This document shows, one piece after another, positions 11,709 through 23,454 of a stretch of 64,000 bases of DNA (position 1 is the first letter of the stretch; each line of letters begins with the position of its first letter). This stretch comes from Pampus argenteus. Lineage: Eukaryota; Chordata; Actinopteri; Scombriformes; Stromateidae. The notes below the pieces were generated by a model. The model saw only the letters and a program-made list of their open reading frames with translations, had not been told where the DNA came from and searched no databases. A program made the position numbers and the translations under genes. The stretch is from assembly GCA_036937835.1 (NCBI GenBank), contig CM072862.1, positions 27,198,501 through 27,262,500 of the forward strand, written 5' to 3'.

Positions 11709-12020
11709 GGTTTGTCGCATTGTTGAAATATATTAAAAGAGGTCAAAACAGCAGAATGAATGTTTTATTACACAAAAAGCTTTTCACCCCATTTTCATCA
11801 GTAACTGTATTAACTGTAATCGAATGACATATTTTATCAGTAACTTTGTTCGTAATTTAATTACATAACTAAACTATATATATAATATTAACTCCTCTTT
11901 TGCTTCTATCGGACAACAGTCTTCAGGTGTAACTTGAATGATCTTGGAGCATCCAATCACTGCGTTTCTTCCAGTGAGACCTGATGACTTCTTCTTTAGT
12001 GGTGTTCTTCTTCCTTCCCT

Positions 12021-12626
<606 letters not shown>

Positions 12627-14482
12627 AAATGTGAAATAAATATTTGTTTATTGCTAATAAACATTCAGAATCTCGTATCTGTGCACATGTATATGTTTGC
12701 CATTCTGTATTTGTGTTTTTATTAATGCTTTCATGCAGATTTTCCTGGTTAAAACTGCATTGTGTGCTTTGATTGTTTTGTGGTGAGCTCTCTCTCTTCC
12801 CACGATGCTTTGCTCTCTTTTCCTCTCCAGATGGGGAGACATGAAAACATTTGAAACTTCAAACATAAAAATGAGCGATGGCCTCGTCCTCCGTCGCCAA
12901 GATACGTTTGTTTAAAATCCACCTCCTCCGAGAATCTGGCAGAGCTCTTCACACAGAAACATCTGGAAAACATGTTCTTCATTTGTTTCCTCTGGTTTTT
13001 TTTTGTCTCCTGCATCTTAAAGAGCAAAGCCATTGAACAACTTTCAGCTTAAAACATGAGAGACATGAAACCTTCAGCTCACTGCCAGCACTGCTCCAAA
13101 CAATGACAGACATCTGCCTCCAAAGACTAAACGAAACTAAACCCGCAGCTGTTCCGCCATGTAGAGCGGATGCCATGTTTGTTGCTACTCTCTCGGTCTT
13201 TCTGTAAGTAGGTCTTTAAGTTGGCCACACTGCACGTTACACATTAAATCCTGGTGCACACTAGAGGATTCTCAAATAAGAACCTGTGAGATCACAGACA
13301 CAACGACAGATTCAACCAATTTTTAACATTTTTCAACCTTTCAGTCGTAAGAATGCAAACACCAGACAATTCAGATGCATGAACACACACTGTGTTTATA
13401 CTGAACCATTTCTGAGATCTCACAGAAGCTCACATGATCATTAAGTCCTCTTCACTCATAAACCAGTGTTTCTTGTCCTTCCTGTCTGTGAGGTTGTTCT
13501 GTTTGTTTTCACCTTCAGTTTCTGTGCTCACCTTCAATCTCACTTAAACACCAGCAGTCAGATGCATAAACTCATTATATATGAAGTGGTATTAATAGAA
13601 GCAGAATGTGAACTCAGACCTTAAAGAATCATTTAGTAAAACATTGTTCGGGTTGATAACGGCACTGATTTTTATGTGTTTATGCAGCGTTCTATAAAAT
13701 GCTAATCAAATGTAATACTGATTAGTTATTTAATTTAGCTGAGTCATCATTTTATTTCGCTGTTAATATTCTTTTTGTCCTTAGTTGTGACACACGTCAC
13801 TAACTGTGTAACTGTATATTTTACAGTTTCACAGTGCAGCACTAAAACGGCAGCTGCTGGTGTTTATGGATTGTTTACCTTGCTGAGTAGTTTGGTGAGT
13901 CAGTGCAGTCTCTGGGACAGTCAGCAACAAACAGCAGCAACTGGGCTCCATGGCTTCGTGGGACAGAACCAGTGAGAACCAGAACTGAGGATTTCTCTGC
14001 TCCGTGCAGTGTGCAGATCTGATCCAGATGGAGCCAATCAGCTTCCTCCAGAAACCGACCTCCTGAGAGCTGATCGATCCCGCAGAGAGACATCAACTCC
14101 ACCCCCCTCCTCCTTCCCCTCTTCCTCCTCTTCCTCCTCCCCCTCCTCCTCTTCCTCTGTCTTCCGGGAGTTCAGGTGTCTTGTCCAAGTCTTTGAACCA
14201 GCCTCTAAGGAACAACGTTAGAACAGAACCTCTGAGGTTCTGATGGCTTCAGTATGAGGATCATTACTCTGACACAGTAATCGCTGCTAACACTTGGCCT
14301 CAATGCTGACTCCTGGGATGCTGACCTTTGATCTCCCAAACTGTGTTTTCTCTCTCTTGGCTGCACTTTCTGTGCTTTCTCTTCTCGGCCTCCCGTCGTC
14401 ACGGTAAACATTATGTGTGGCTGACCCTGCCAATCAACAGCAAGCTTCAAGGAGTCCTGAATGTGTGTGTCACCGTGTTTCA

Positions 14483-14624
14483 TTCACCTGTTTCTATATA
14501 TATATATAGAAACAGGTGAATATATATATATATACAGTATATATAGATAATATGTGTGTATCTATATATGTGTGTGTGTGTATCTATATATATATATGTA
14601 TATATATATGTGTGTGTGTGTGTG

Positions 14625-14672
<48 letters not shown>

Positions 14673-14702
14673 CATATATGTATGTATGTATGTATGTATG
14701 TA
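14483..14702. repeat. AT-cored palindrome followed by compound (TA)n/(TG)n/(TATG)n microsatellite
   Basis: The array begins with a perfect 38-bp inverted repeat: TTCACCTGTTTC at 14483-14494, a (TA)7 core, and GAAACAGGTGAA at 14509-14520. It continues as alternating purine-pyrimidine TA, TG and TATG blocks. Long open frames on both strands here are artefacts of the repeat. Confidence 0.92.
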
Positions 14703-15076
14703 TTTTTTTCAACAAGTATAATTACCACATTAAAAACTCCTCCTTTCGCCTCGTTAAAAACCTCTATGTTTGTGCAGGTTTCCACATCACACTTGCGTCA
14801 GCTGCATACTGGACCACAAACTAGCTGTGATGTCACAAATCCTGTTCGTAGGCCCACCCTTAAAATCTGATTTTCAATGAGCTCGGAGAAACTTTCCTCC
14901 TTCAGCAGATAAATGTGCAAAGAGACGAGAACACAGAGAACATCCAGCGGAAGAACCAGAAGAACATGTTCATGTTGGGGACTTTAAAAGTTGGCTTCAA
15001 TTAACTTCCATATGATGTTATGATATTAGGAGTATAAGTGCATCTGGAGTAACACATTTCTTAAAATTCTATAAAA

Positions 15077-15078
<2 letters not shown>

Positions 15079-15108
<30 letters not shown>
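15079..15108. repeat. (GT)n microsatellite
   Basis: Pure GT dinucleotides, about 30 bp. Confidence 0.95.
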
Positions 15109-15110
<2 letters not shown>

Positions 15111-15785
15111 AATTGTAAGTGTGGACAATGATCTCAGACTCTGTTGGTCAACCACAGAGAAACCTCCTGAGGGTCAGAAGACCTGTTCTGTGAGGAGGAG
15201 GAGGCTGAGGGTGAAGCCGTTTATACCGCCGATCGATCAAGGAGCTGCAGTTGAGAGAAATCTGACAGACCTCCAGATATCTGTAAGCAATCAGGGTCAG
15301 TGTGATTGACAAGTTCAGGCTCCGCTTGTCAGGAGGAATTAGAAGAGCAGAAATAAGGCTCTCTGTGTTTCTGATTCATGGTGGAGGTTGATAACGTCAC
15401 TGGGAGCTTGGCAGCGCTGCTCTCCACGCCGCTGATTTATTCCAGCTTTCACAACCCATAAACAAGATAAACGCTCGACCGGCTGATCTGACTGTCAGTG
15501 AGCTACAGTGACGGGAATGTTCTCTCGTGCTGAGCGAGATACTGGAGACACATGCGGTTCAGATCCTCTCACCTCCCTGACCTGAACCGAGCCGAACCGA
15601 ACTGAGCCGAACCGAGCTAAACCGAACCGAGCCGAACCGAACTGAGCCAAGCCGAGCCGAACCAAACTGAGCCGAACCGAGCCGAACCAAACTGAGCCGA
15701 ACCGAGCTAAACCGAACTAAGCTGAACCAAGCTGAACCGAACTGAGCCGAACCGAACTGAGCCGAACCGAGCTAAACCGAACTAA

Positions 15786-15980
15786 GGATTCAAGGATTCA
15801 AGGATTCAAGGATTTTTATTTGTCATTGCAACACATGTAAACATGGGATGCAACGAAATTGGTTTCCCTGGTCCTGGAGCAGCCAAATATCAAATATAAT
15901 AAAATACAGAATAAAAAATAAAATATATATATACACATCTGTATATATGGAACATAAAATATAAAATATAAAATATAAAA
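15786..15980 (-). mobile_element. LINE 3' tail embedded in the pentamer satellite (copy 1 of 5)
   Basis: Read on the minus strand it contains 'CCAATTTCGTTGCATCCCAT', then a TGCAATGACAAATAAAAATCC end and a (TTGAATCC)n tail. This is the pattern of Rex1/CR1-type LINE 3' termini in fish. The same segment recurs at 16456-16658, 17149-17342, 17704-17890 and 18407-18610. It carries no coding sequence. Confidence 0.6.
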
Positions 15981-16455
15981 GCTGAACCAAGCTGAACCGA
16001 ACTGAGCCGAACCGAACCGAACCGAACCGAACCGAGCCGAACCGAACTGAGCCGAACCGAGCTAAACCGAACTAAGCTGAACCGAACTGAGCCGAACCGA
16101 ACCGAACCGAGCCAAACCGAACTGAGCCAAGCCGAGCCAAACCAAACTGAGCCAAACCGAGCCGAACCAAACTGAGCCGAACCGAGCTAAACCGAACTAA
16201 GCTGAACCAAGCTGAACCGAACTGAGCCGAACCGAACCGAGCCAAACCGAACTGAGCCAAGCCGAGCCGAACCAAACTGAGCCGAACCGAGCTGAGCCGA
16301 ACCAAACTGAGCCAAGCCGAGCCGAACCAAACTGAGCCGAACCGAGCTAAACCGAACTAAGCTGAACCAAGCTGAACCGAACTGAGCCGAACCGAACCGA
16401 ACCGAGCCGAACCGAGCCGAACCAAACTGAGCCGAACCGAGCTAAACCGAACTAA

Positions 16456-16658
16456 GGATTCAAGGATTCAAGGATTCAAGGATTCAAGGATTTTTATTTG
16501 TCATTGCAACACATGTAAACATGGGATGCAACGAAATTGGTTTCCCTGGTCCTGGAGCAGCCAAATATCAAATATAATAAAATACAGAATAAAAAATAAA
16601 ATATATATATACACATCTGTATATATGGAACATAAAATATAAAATATAAAATATAAAA
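16456..16658 (-). mobile_element. LINE 3' tail in satellite (copy 2 of 5)
   Basis: Near-identical to the copy at 15786-15980, flanked on both sides by the same satellite junctions (CCGAACTAA on the left, AAAAGCTGAACC on the right). This shows amplification together with the satellite and not a separate insertion. Confidence 0.6.
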
Positions 16659-17148
16659 GCTGAACCAAGCTGAACCGAACCGAGCCGAACCGAACCGAAC
16701 CGAGCCGAACCGAACTGAGCCGAACCGAGCTAAACCGAACTAAGCTGAACCAAGCTGAACCGAACTGAGCCGAACCGAACCGAGCCAAACCGAACTGAGC
16801 CAAGCCGAGCCAAACCAAACTGAGCCAAACCGAGCCGAACCAAACTGAGCCGAACCGAGCTAAACCGAACTAAGCTGAACCAAGCTGAACCGAACTGAGC
16901 CGAACCGAACCGAACCGAGCCAAACCGAACTGAGCCAAGCCGAGCCGAACCAAACTGAGCCGAACCGAGCTGAGCCGAACCAAACTGAGCCAAGCCGAGC
17001 CGAACCAAACTGAGCCGAACCGAGCTAAACCGAACTAAGCTGAACCAAGCTGAACCGAACTGAGCCGAACCGAACCGAACCGAGCCGAACCGAACTGAGC
17101 CGAACCGAGCCGAACCAAACTGAGCCGAACCGAGCTAAACCGAACTAA

Positions 17149-17342
17149 GGATTCAAGGATTCAAGGATTCAAGGATTTTTATTTGTCATTGCAACACATG
17201 TAAACATGGGATGCAACGAAATTGGTTTCCCTGGTCCTGGAGCAGCCAAATATCAAATATAATAAAATACAGAATAAAAAATAAAATATATATATACACA
17301 TCTGTATATATGGAACATAAAATATAAAATATAAAATATAAA
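17149..17342 (-). mobile_element. LINE 3' tail in satellite (copy 3 of 5)
   Basis: Same segment and same flanking junctions as the other copies. Confidence 0.6.
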
Positions 17343-17703
17343 AGCTGAACCAAGCTGAACCGAACCGAGCCGAACCGAACCGAACCGAGCCGAACCAAAC
17401 TGAGCCGAACCGAGCTAAACCGAACTAAGCTGAACCAAGCTGAACCGAACTGAGCCGAACCGAACCGAACCGAGCCAAACCGAACTGAGCCAAGCCGAGC
17501 CGAACCAAACTGAGCCGAACCGAGCTGAGCCGAACCAAACTGAGCCAAGCCGAGCCGAACCAAACTGAGCCGAACCGAGCTAAACCGAACTAAGCTGAAC
17601 CAAGCTGAACCGAACTGAGCCGAACCGAACCGAACCGAGCCGAACCGAACTGAGCCGAACCGAGCCGAACCAAACTGAGCCGAACCGAGCTAAACCGAAC
17701 TAA

Positions 17704-17890
17704 GGATTCAAGGATTCAAGGATTCAAGGATTTTTATTTGTCATTGCAACACATGTAAACATGGGATGCAACGAAATTGGTTTCCCTGGTCCTGGAGCAG
17801 CCAAATATCAAATATAATAAAATACAGAATAAAAAATAAAATATATATATACACATCTGTATATATGCAACATAAAATATAAAATATAAA
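17704..17890 (-). mobile_element. LINE 3' tail in satellite (copy 4 of 5)
   Basis: Same segment and junctions. It has a private G-to-C change (ATATATGCAACATA) and one ATAAAAT unit fewer at the right end. Confidence 0.6.
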
Positions 17891-18406
17891 AGCTGAACCA
17901 AGCTGAACCGAACTGAGCCGAACCGAACCGAACCGAGCCGAGCCGAACCGAACCGAACCGAACCGAACTGAGCCGAACCGAGCTAAACCGAACTAAGCTG
18001 AACCAAGCTGAACCGAACTGAGCCGAACCGAACCGAACCGAGCCAAACCGAACTGAGCCAAGCCGAGCCAAACCAAACTGAGCCAAACCGAGCCGAACCA
18101 AACTGAGCCGAACCGAGCTAAACCGAACTAAGCTGAACCAAGCTGAACCGAACTGAGCCGAACCGAACCGAACCGAGCCAAACCGAACTGAGCCAAGCCG
18201 AGCCGAACCAAACTGAGCCGAACCGAGCTGAGCCGAACCAAACTGAGCCAAGCCGAGCCGAACCAAACTGAGCCGAACCGAGCTAAACCGAACTAAGCTG
18301 AACCAAGCTGAACCGAACTGAGCCGAACCGAACCGAACCGAGCCGAACCGAACTGAGCCGAACCGAGCCGAACCAAACTGAGCCGAACCGAGCTAAACCG
18401 AACTAA

Positions 18407-18610
18407 GGATTCAAGGATTCAAGGATTCAAGGATTCAAGGATTTTTATTTGTCATTGCAACACATGTAAACATGGGATGCAACGAAATTGGTTTCCCTGG
18501 TCCTGGAGCAGCCAAATATCAAATATAATAAAATACAGAATAAAAAATAAAATATATATATACACATCTGTATATATGGAACATAAAATATAAAATATAA
18601 AATATAAAAG
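18407..18610 (-). mobile_element. LINE 3' tail in satellite (copy 5 of 5)
   Basis: Same segment and junctions. It has four GGATTCAA tail units, as in copy 2; copies 1, 3 and 4 have three. Confidence 0.6.
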
Positions 18611-19245
18611 CTGAACCAAGCTGAACCGAACTGAGCCGAACCGAACCGAACCGAGCCGAACCGAACTGAGCCGAACCGAGCTAAACCGAACTAAGCTGAA
18701 CCAAGCTGAACCGAACTGAGCCGAACCGAACCGAACCGAGCCAAGCCGAGCCAAACCAAACTGAGCCAAGCCGAGCCGAACCAAACTGAGCCGAACCGAG
18801 CTGAGCCGAACCAAACTGAGCCAAGCCGAGCCGAACCAAACTGAGCCGAACCGAGCTAAACCGAACTAAGCTGAACCGAGCCAAACCGAACTGAGCCAAG
18901 CCGAGCCGAACCAAACTGAGCCGAACCGAGCTAAACCGAACTAAGCTGAACCGAGCTGAACTGCGCTAAACCAAGCCGAACTAAACCAAACCAAACCGAA
19001 CTGGGCTGACCTAAGCTGAACTGAACCAAGTCGAGCTGAGCCGAACCGAAACTGAGCTGAACTGAGCCAAAACAAGCTGAGCCGAACCGAGAGGAGCTGA
19101 ACCAAAACTGAGCTGAACTCAGCTGAACCAAGCTGAACCAAGCTGAACTAAGCCAATCTGAGCCGAACGAGACACACCGAACTGGGCTGAACCAAGTCGA
19201 ACTGTACCAAACTAAGCCGAGCTGAGCCGAGCAGAACCGAGCTGA

Positions 19246-20784
19246 GGATTGAGCCTCTGCTGTGACATCCTGTGTTTGTTCATTGTGTGAATGAATCTGT
19301 AGAGGCTGTAACAGCCTCCATGTTCGTATTTGACGCAGGACAGCTGGGATAGCTCCAGTGGGGAGGAGTTTATTGGAGGAGCGTTTGAAAAGAGGAGGAA
19401 TTCAGCCTCTTTACAGGCTCCTGTAGAACCACGAGAACACATGATGGAAACATTTCTGTTAGCGTCTCCTCATTGCTCCACACAGATCTGATGTTTTCAT
19501 GTTTCATTTATTCACTCAGTCTGTTTACTGTTAGTCAGACAACAGGAAGCAGTTTTCTGCAATATTTTCAAAAGTTCTTCAAATTTTTAGCATTTCATGT
19601 TGATCCAAACTGTACAACAGAAACCTGAGAGTCACAACATGGATGTGACATACAGCAGGATCATGTGTAAGATCTACAGGAAGTACAATACTTCCCCCGC
19701 TGAAACCTTTGCAACTTAAACCTGCAATAAGTCATTTTTTCACAGTATATTCATTATAGCCACTTCAGGGTTCTGCATTCCTAGATGAAGAAGGTATGCA
19801 GTGAATCTGATGCTTGCAGCCTGTGTCTCTGCAGTAAGTCAGCAGCAACATGGAGCTGAACCAGAGGCCTCTGCTGTTTCTCATCGCTGCTCCACACAGG
19901 AGGAAACACGGACTGGAAACTCTCCCTGAGAGCTGGACAACAACTGAGACCATAAATCCCTCAGCACTCTCAGTGTGTGTGTGTGTGTGTGTGAAATGAG
20001 ACATCACATTAATATTTTAACCCCACGAGTCCAATATGTAATTGTGCACGTTTCCTTTCTCTAATTTAATATTTTCTGAAGCCGGCATCATCATCCAAAT
20101 CAAATCAACGTGTGTTGTCTTTTGAAAGGACACTTGAATATTTTCCTCCTGCAGGATTCCCTCTGCTCAGACTCTAATCTTACTGTAAATCTAATTTATT
20201 ACATGCATAAACTGAGATAGTTTGAGCCCCACTGTACATCCTTCCTCCTCCGCCTGCAGGAAGCTAGATTAGCTGAACGTAGTTAAATTGTCCAATAAGT
20301 GGCCTGAGTTCAGTATATAAGTGTAGAAAAGAGAATCACCTTGTGAATTATGTGAGCAGCAGGACACGTGTCACTGTGAGGACTAAACTACGGTGCTCAA
20401 CACACGCAAACAAAGAACAAGTAAAAAACTCTGCAAATTGAGAAAACAAACAAAACATAGAAAGTGTGTTTGTGAGTTGATCATTTTAGCCATGTTATTT
20501 GTATTATTATTTAAAGTTTTAGGCACTTCAGATGTTTAGATCCATAATGCAGCAGCATCAGGGAGGCGTCTGATCATCCTAAAGTTATTCTGGAGCAACA
20601 ACGAGCCTGAACATCCAGCCAGAGTCATAAAGAACCAGAAGAACCAGGAGAACCAGCAGCAGCAGATCAACATCATGGAGTCAGTCTGATTACATGAAGA
20701 ACTGTGGAAACGTCTCTAAGACGCAGAACAACCGACCTGCTCAGAACCTGAAACACCTCGGACAGTCAGATCACCTCTCCCTGC
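19246..20784. other. Intergenic DNA, no gene seen
   Basis: There is no recognisable exon or transposon. A short (GT)n lies at about 19973-19992. Reading frames are short. Confidence 0.6.
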
Positions 20785-20960
20785 CCTAACCAACTACAAG
20801 GGCCGCCCCGCTCCCACCTCCCCCAGCGGCAGCAGCAGCAACCTCGCAGAGGAGCTGAACAGCTTCTTTGCCAGATTTGAGACCTCCATCTCTACACACC
20901 TGCGGCCACTGCTCCCTCCTGACTCCAGCACCCCAGCTCTCTCTCTCTCCAGGAGCATGA

Positions 20961-21804
20961 GGTGAGGAGGAACCTGCGAGCAGCGAACCCCAGAAAGGCT
21001 GCTGGCCCGGATGGTATCCCGGGGGCAGTGATAAAAGCATGTGCCGAAGAAACTAGCAGGGATCCTCACCAAGCTTTTCAACTTGTCCCTGTCACATGCC
21101 ACTGTCCCCACATGTCTGAAGGCCTCCACCATCATCCCCATCCCCAAGAAAACTGCCATAGACAGCCTCAGTGACTACAGACCAATAGCCCTGACGTCTG
21201 TAATCACAGAGGATGCCATAGCCCTAACCTACATACAGCGTTGAGCCACCTGGACAACAAGAAGACCCTGTGAGGATGCTCTTTGTGGACTTCAGCTCGG
21301 CTTTCAACACCATCATCCCAGACATTCTTTTAAACAAACTCCTACAGCTACAGATCCCCTCCCCCATCTGCAGGTGGATCAAAAACTTTCTGTCGAGCCG
21401 CCCACAGTCTGTCAGACTCGGCCACCACCACTCCTCCTCCATCACACTCAGCACCGGATCTCCTCAAGGCTGCGTCCTGAGCCCTCTCCTGTATGCACTG
21501 TACACATACGACTGCTCCCCGACCCACACTACCAACCGCATAATAAAATATGCGGACGACACCACTGTGGTCGGACACATCTGTGACGGGGATGAGACAG
21601 TGTACAGAGCTGAGGTAGAGAGACTGTCACTCTGGTGCTCAGAAAATAACCTGACCCTGAATGTCCAGAAGACAAAAGAAATCATCATGGACTTCAGGAA
21701 AAACAGGCAGGATCACACCCCACTCCTCATAAATGGAGAACGGGTAGAAACTGTCAACACCTTCAGGTTTCTGGGCACCCACATCTCTCCGCCGACCACT
21801 CCTG
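20961..21804 (+). pseudogene. Rex1/CR1-like reverse transcriptase, frameshifted and internally deleted
   Basis: The first block (RKAAGPDGIPGAVIKACAEE) and the second (DYRPIALTSV) are in different frames, so a frameshift lies near 21040. After 'ALTSV' the sequence jumps to TEDAIAL, losing roughly 40 residues of the fingers domain, and a stop follows at 21242-21244. From 21270 an open frame carries motif A (FVDFSSAFN), motif B (TGSPQGCVLSPLLY) and the catalytic YADD (residues 94-97 of that frame). The reverse transcriptase core is readable, but the gene is dead through the deletion, the stop and the later Harbinger insertion. Confidence 0.8.
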
Positions 21805-21827
21805 GGGTCTGTTTCACAAAGCAGGTT
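21802..21827 (+). repeat. Harbinger left target duplication (CTG) and terminal inverted repeat
   Basis: CTG at 21802-21804, then the 23-bp TIR. Within the next 100 bp the CTCTGAGTT motif recurs three times or more, and a second GTTTCACAA copy occurs at about 21897. Confidence 0.9.
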
Positions 21828-21999
21828 CAAAAAACTCTGAGTCAAATCCTGAACTCTGAGTTGATCTACTCTGAGATAGGAAACTCTGAGTTTTCGGTTT
21901 CACAACAGCTGATTTGAGTTAGTTTAATCAACTCAGAGTAGTTTAACCTGGAGCTCCACAGACATATAAAGCCAGCATCAATGGAGCCCAGATTCGATG

Positions 22000-23415
22000 A
22001 TGAACATGGAAACTGAAAGAAAGAGGGCAGCATTTTTCACCCCGATTGAATTGGAGATATTAATGACTGCGTACGGAGAATATGAGCACGTATTTAGGAA
22101 AAAGTGCAACACTGCAGCGGCTGCGAAAGAGAGGGAGAGGGCATGGGAGAGCATTGCTGCTCGGGTCAATGCGTAAGTTTAAATGTAATATTTTGCAATC
22201 ACAATAACTATTGAAGGGCAAATTGCATGAATGGAGCCTATTAATTTATTTCATGTAGGTGCAATCCGGCGGGGGTGAAGCGCACTTGGCAGCAGCTTAA
22301 AATGAAATATAAGAACATTGTTCAAACAGGTCAGACATCTGCATGACTTGACTCTGAACTTCTTTGATCCCTTCCATAATGCTCTTTTAACACTCAAATG
22401 TCTTCTTTATATTGTATTAAACAATGAAGCCTAATAAACTAACCCAGATTTTTACTCAGCCAACAGAAAGAGGGCAGATGCCCGAAAAACAGGTGGTGGC
22501 CCAGCAGCCCCACCTCTAACGGAGGCAGAGGAGCTGGCCCTGAGCCAGAATGTGGGAAGGCCAGTGGCAGAGGGAATCCCTGGTGGGAGCTCATCCTCTG
22601 AGCTCCCACCTCAAGACACAAGTGCCTACATAAAATGTAATATTTCTCTGCCTATATACTCCTCTTTTGGGTGCCTATTCACACTAATATTTATTTCCCT
22701 GTCATGTCTTTCATTTTATCCCAACAGATTCTGATGGTGCCATCTGCCTGGTGGAGCCCCCTCACGCCACAGCAGACCCTGCAACTGTAAGTAGGCAACA
22801 CTCTGAAGATTTTGCTGAATGGTAGTTTAAGTATAGTAAAAAATATCACTCATCCAGGACGTAGACAATGAGGAGGAAACGATGTCTGCTGCCTTCACAG
22901 AGGAGGAACCTGGAAGGCCTTTTGAGGTAGAGTCTTTATGTTACTTTCTAGATTTCTCTTCCCATTGACACTTCTGATCACTGTGGTGGAGTACAGAGTG
23001 ACACTGAAGTATTAACACATTCTCATCCTTTTGCTTAGAGTGTGGCTGGGCAGCAGCAGGAGACTCCCCTGACCTCAACTGCAGAGATTGACACAGTGAG
23101 ACAGCTGTTCATGAAACTCCAGAGATTTATTGTGTGTAATTCATGTGCAACAGGTTAATTTTATGTCCTCTTAATGTATTCCCAGTTACCAGTAAAAGAA
23201 ATTTATAAAATTCACCTCCTAAATAAAATCCAGAAGACCAAAAAAGAAATGCTATACCTCGACCGCCAGATTAAAAAAGCAGATTTAGAAATCGAAATAC
23301 TGGAACATAAATTAAAGGTGGGTGCATGGTCACATGTCAATTATGTCAATGTTAACTATTGGAACATTAACTTAACTAGCTTTTGTATTTGTAGGAAATA
23401 AAGAAGACCAACTGA
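22000..23415 (+). CDS. Harbinger Myb/SANT-like DNA-binding protein
   Basis: Eight exons with GT-AG borders: 22000-22172, 22259-22329, 22460-22636, 22728-22786, 22858-22926, 23039-23095, 23186-23317, 23395-23415. They join in phase to 252 residues. A Myb/SANT-like (trihelix) domain covers about residues 12-80, with FFTPIELEILM, Trp49 and Trp68 in RTWQQLKMKYKNI. A Pro/Ser/Glu-rich linker follows (about 80-200), then a charged helical, probably coiled-coil C-terminus (about 200-250, KIQKTKKEMLYLDRQIKKA). Family knowledge: Harbinger transposons encode such a partner, which binds the element ends and helps bring the transposase into the nucleus. ATG codons at 22000 and 22006 are both in frame. An upstream ATG at 21981 opens a short separate frame. 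An AATAAA at 23397-23402 overlaps the last coding exon. Confidence 0.88.
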
Positions 23416-23454
23416 AATGTGCCTCATGTTTTTATTTGTGGTGGTGCTTTAAAC

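Larger units (their letters stand above)
12627..15581. other. Intergenic DNA, no gene seen
   Basis: No supported exon was found. It holds a CT-rich tract (about 14098-14160), a perfect AT-cored palindrome (14483-14520), compound TA/TG/TATG microsatellites (to about 14702) and a (GT)n tract (15079-15108). Confidence 0.6.
15582..19245. repeat. Degenerate pentamer satellite (consensus CYRAR) with higher-order repeats
   Basis: About 3.7 kb can be read almost entirely as 5-bp units CCGAA, CCGAG, CTGAG, CTGAA, CCAAG, CCAAA, CTAAA and CTAAG, so every unit is C-(C/T)-(G/A)-A-(G/A). Larger blocks of several hundred bp recur with near identity. Five copies of a roughly 190-200 bp LINE-tail segment sit within them (starts 15786, 16456, 17149, 17704, 18407), spaced 670, 693, 555 and 703 bp apart. 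The array becomes more degenerate after about 18950. It gives long repetitive minus-strand frames with no start or domain that would make them genes. Confidence 0.95.

Noticed and set aside
14480..14870. Overlapping Tyr/Ile/Cys/Val-rich frames on both strands
   Set aside because: Products of TA/TG microsatellites; both strands are open in several frames.
16072..19141. Series of minus-strand open frames rich in Ser, Val, Arg, Leu, Gly and Phe (for example repeated SVRFGSVRFGS)
   Set aside because: They are translations of the pentamer satellite. All start at chance Met codons, change frame with the array, and have no domain or splice context.
23174..23401. 75-residue Lys-rich frame as a stand-alone gene
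   Set aside because: It is exon 7 of the Harbinger Myb-like gene plus intron read-through. The acceptor at 23185/23186 and donor at 23317/23318 fit the spliced model.
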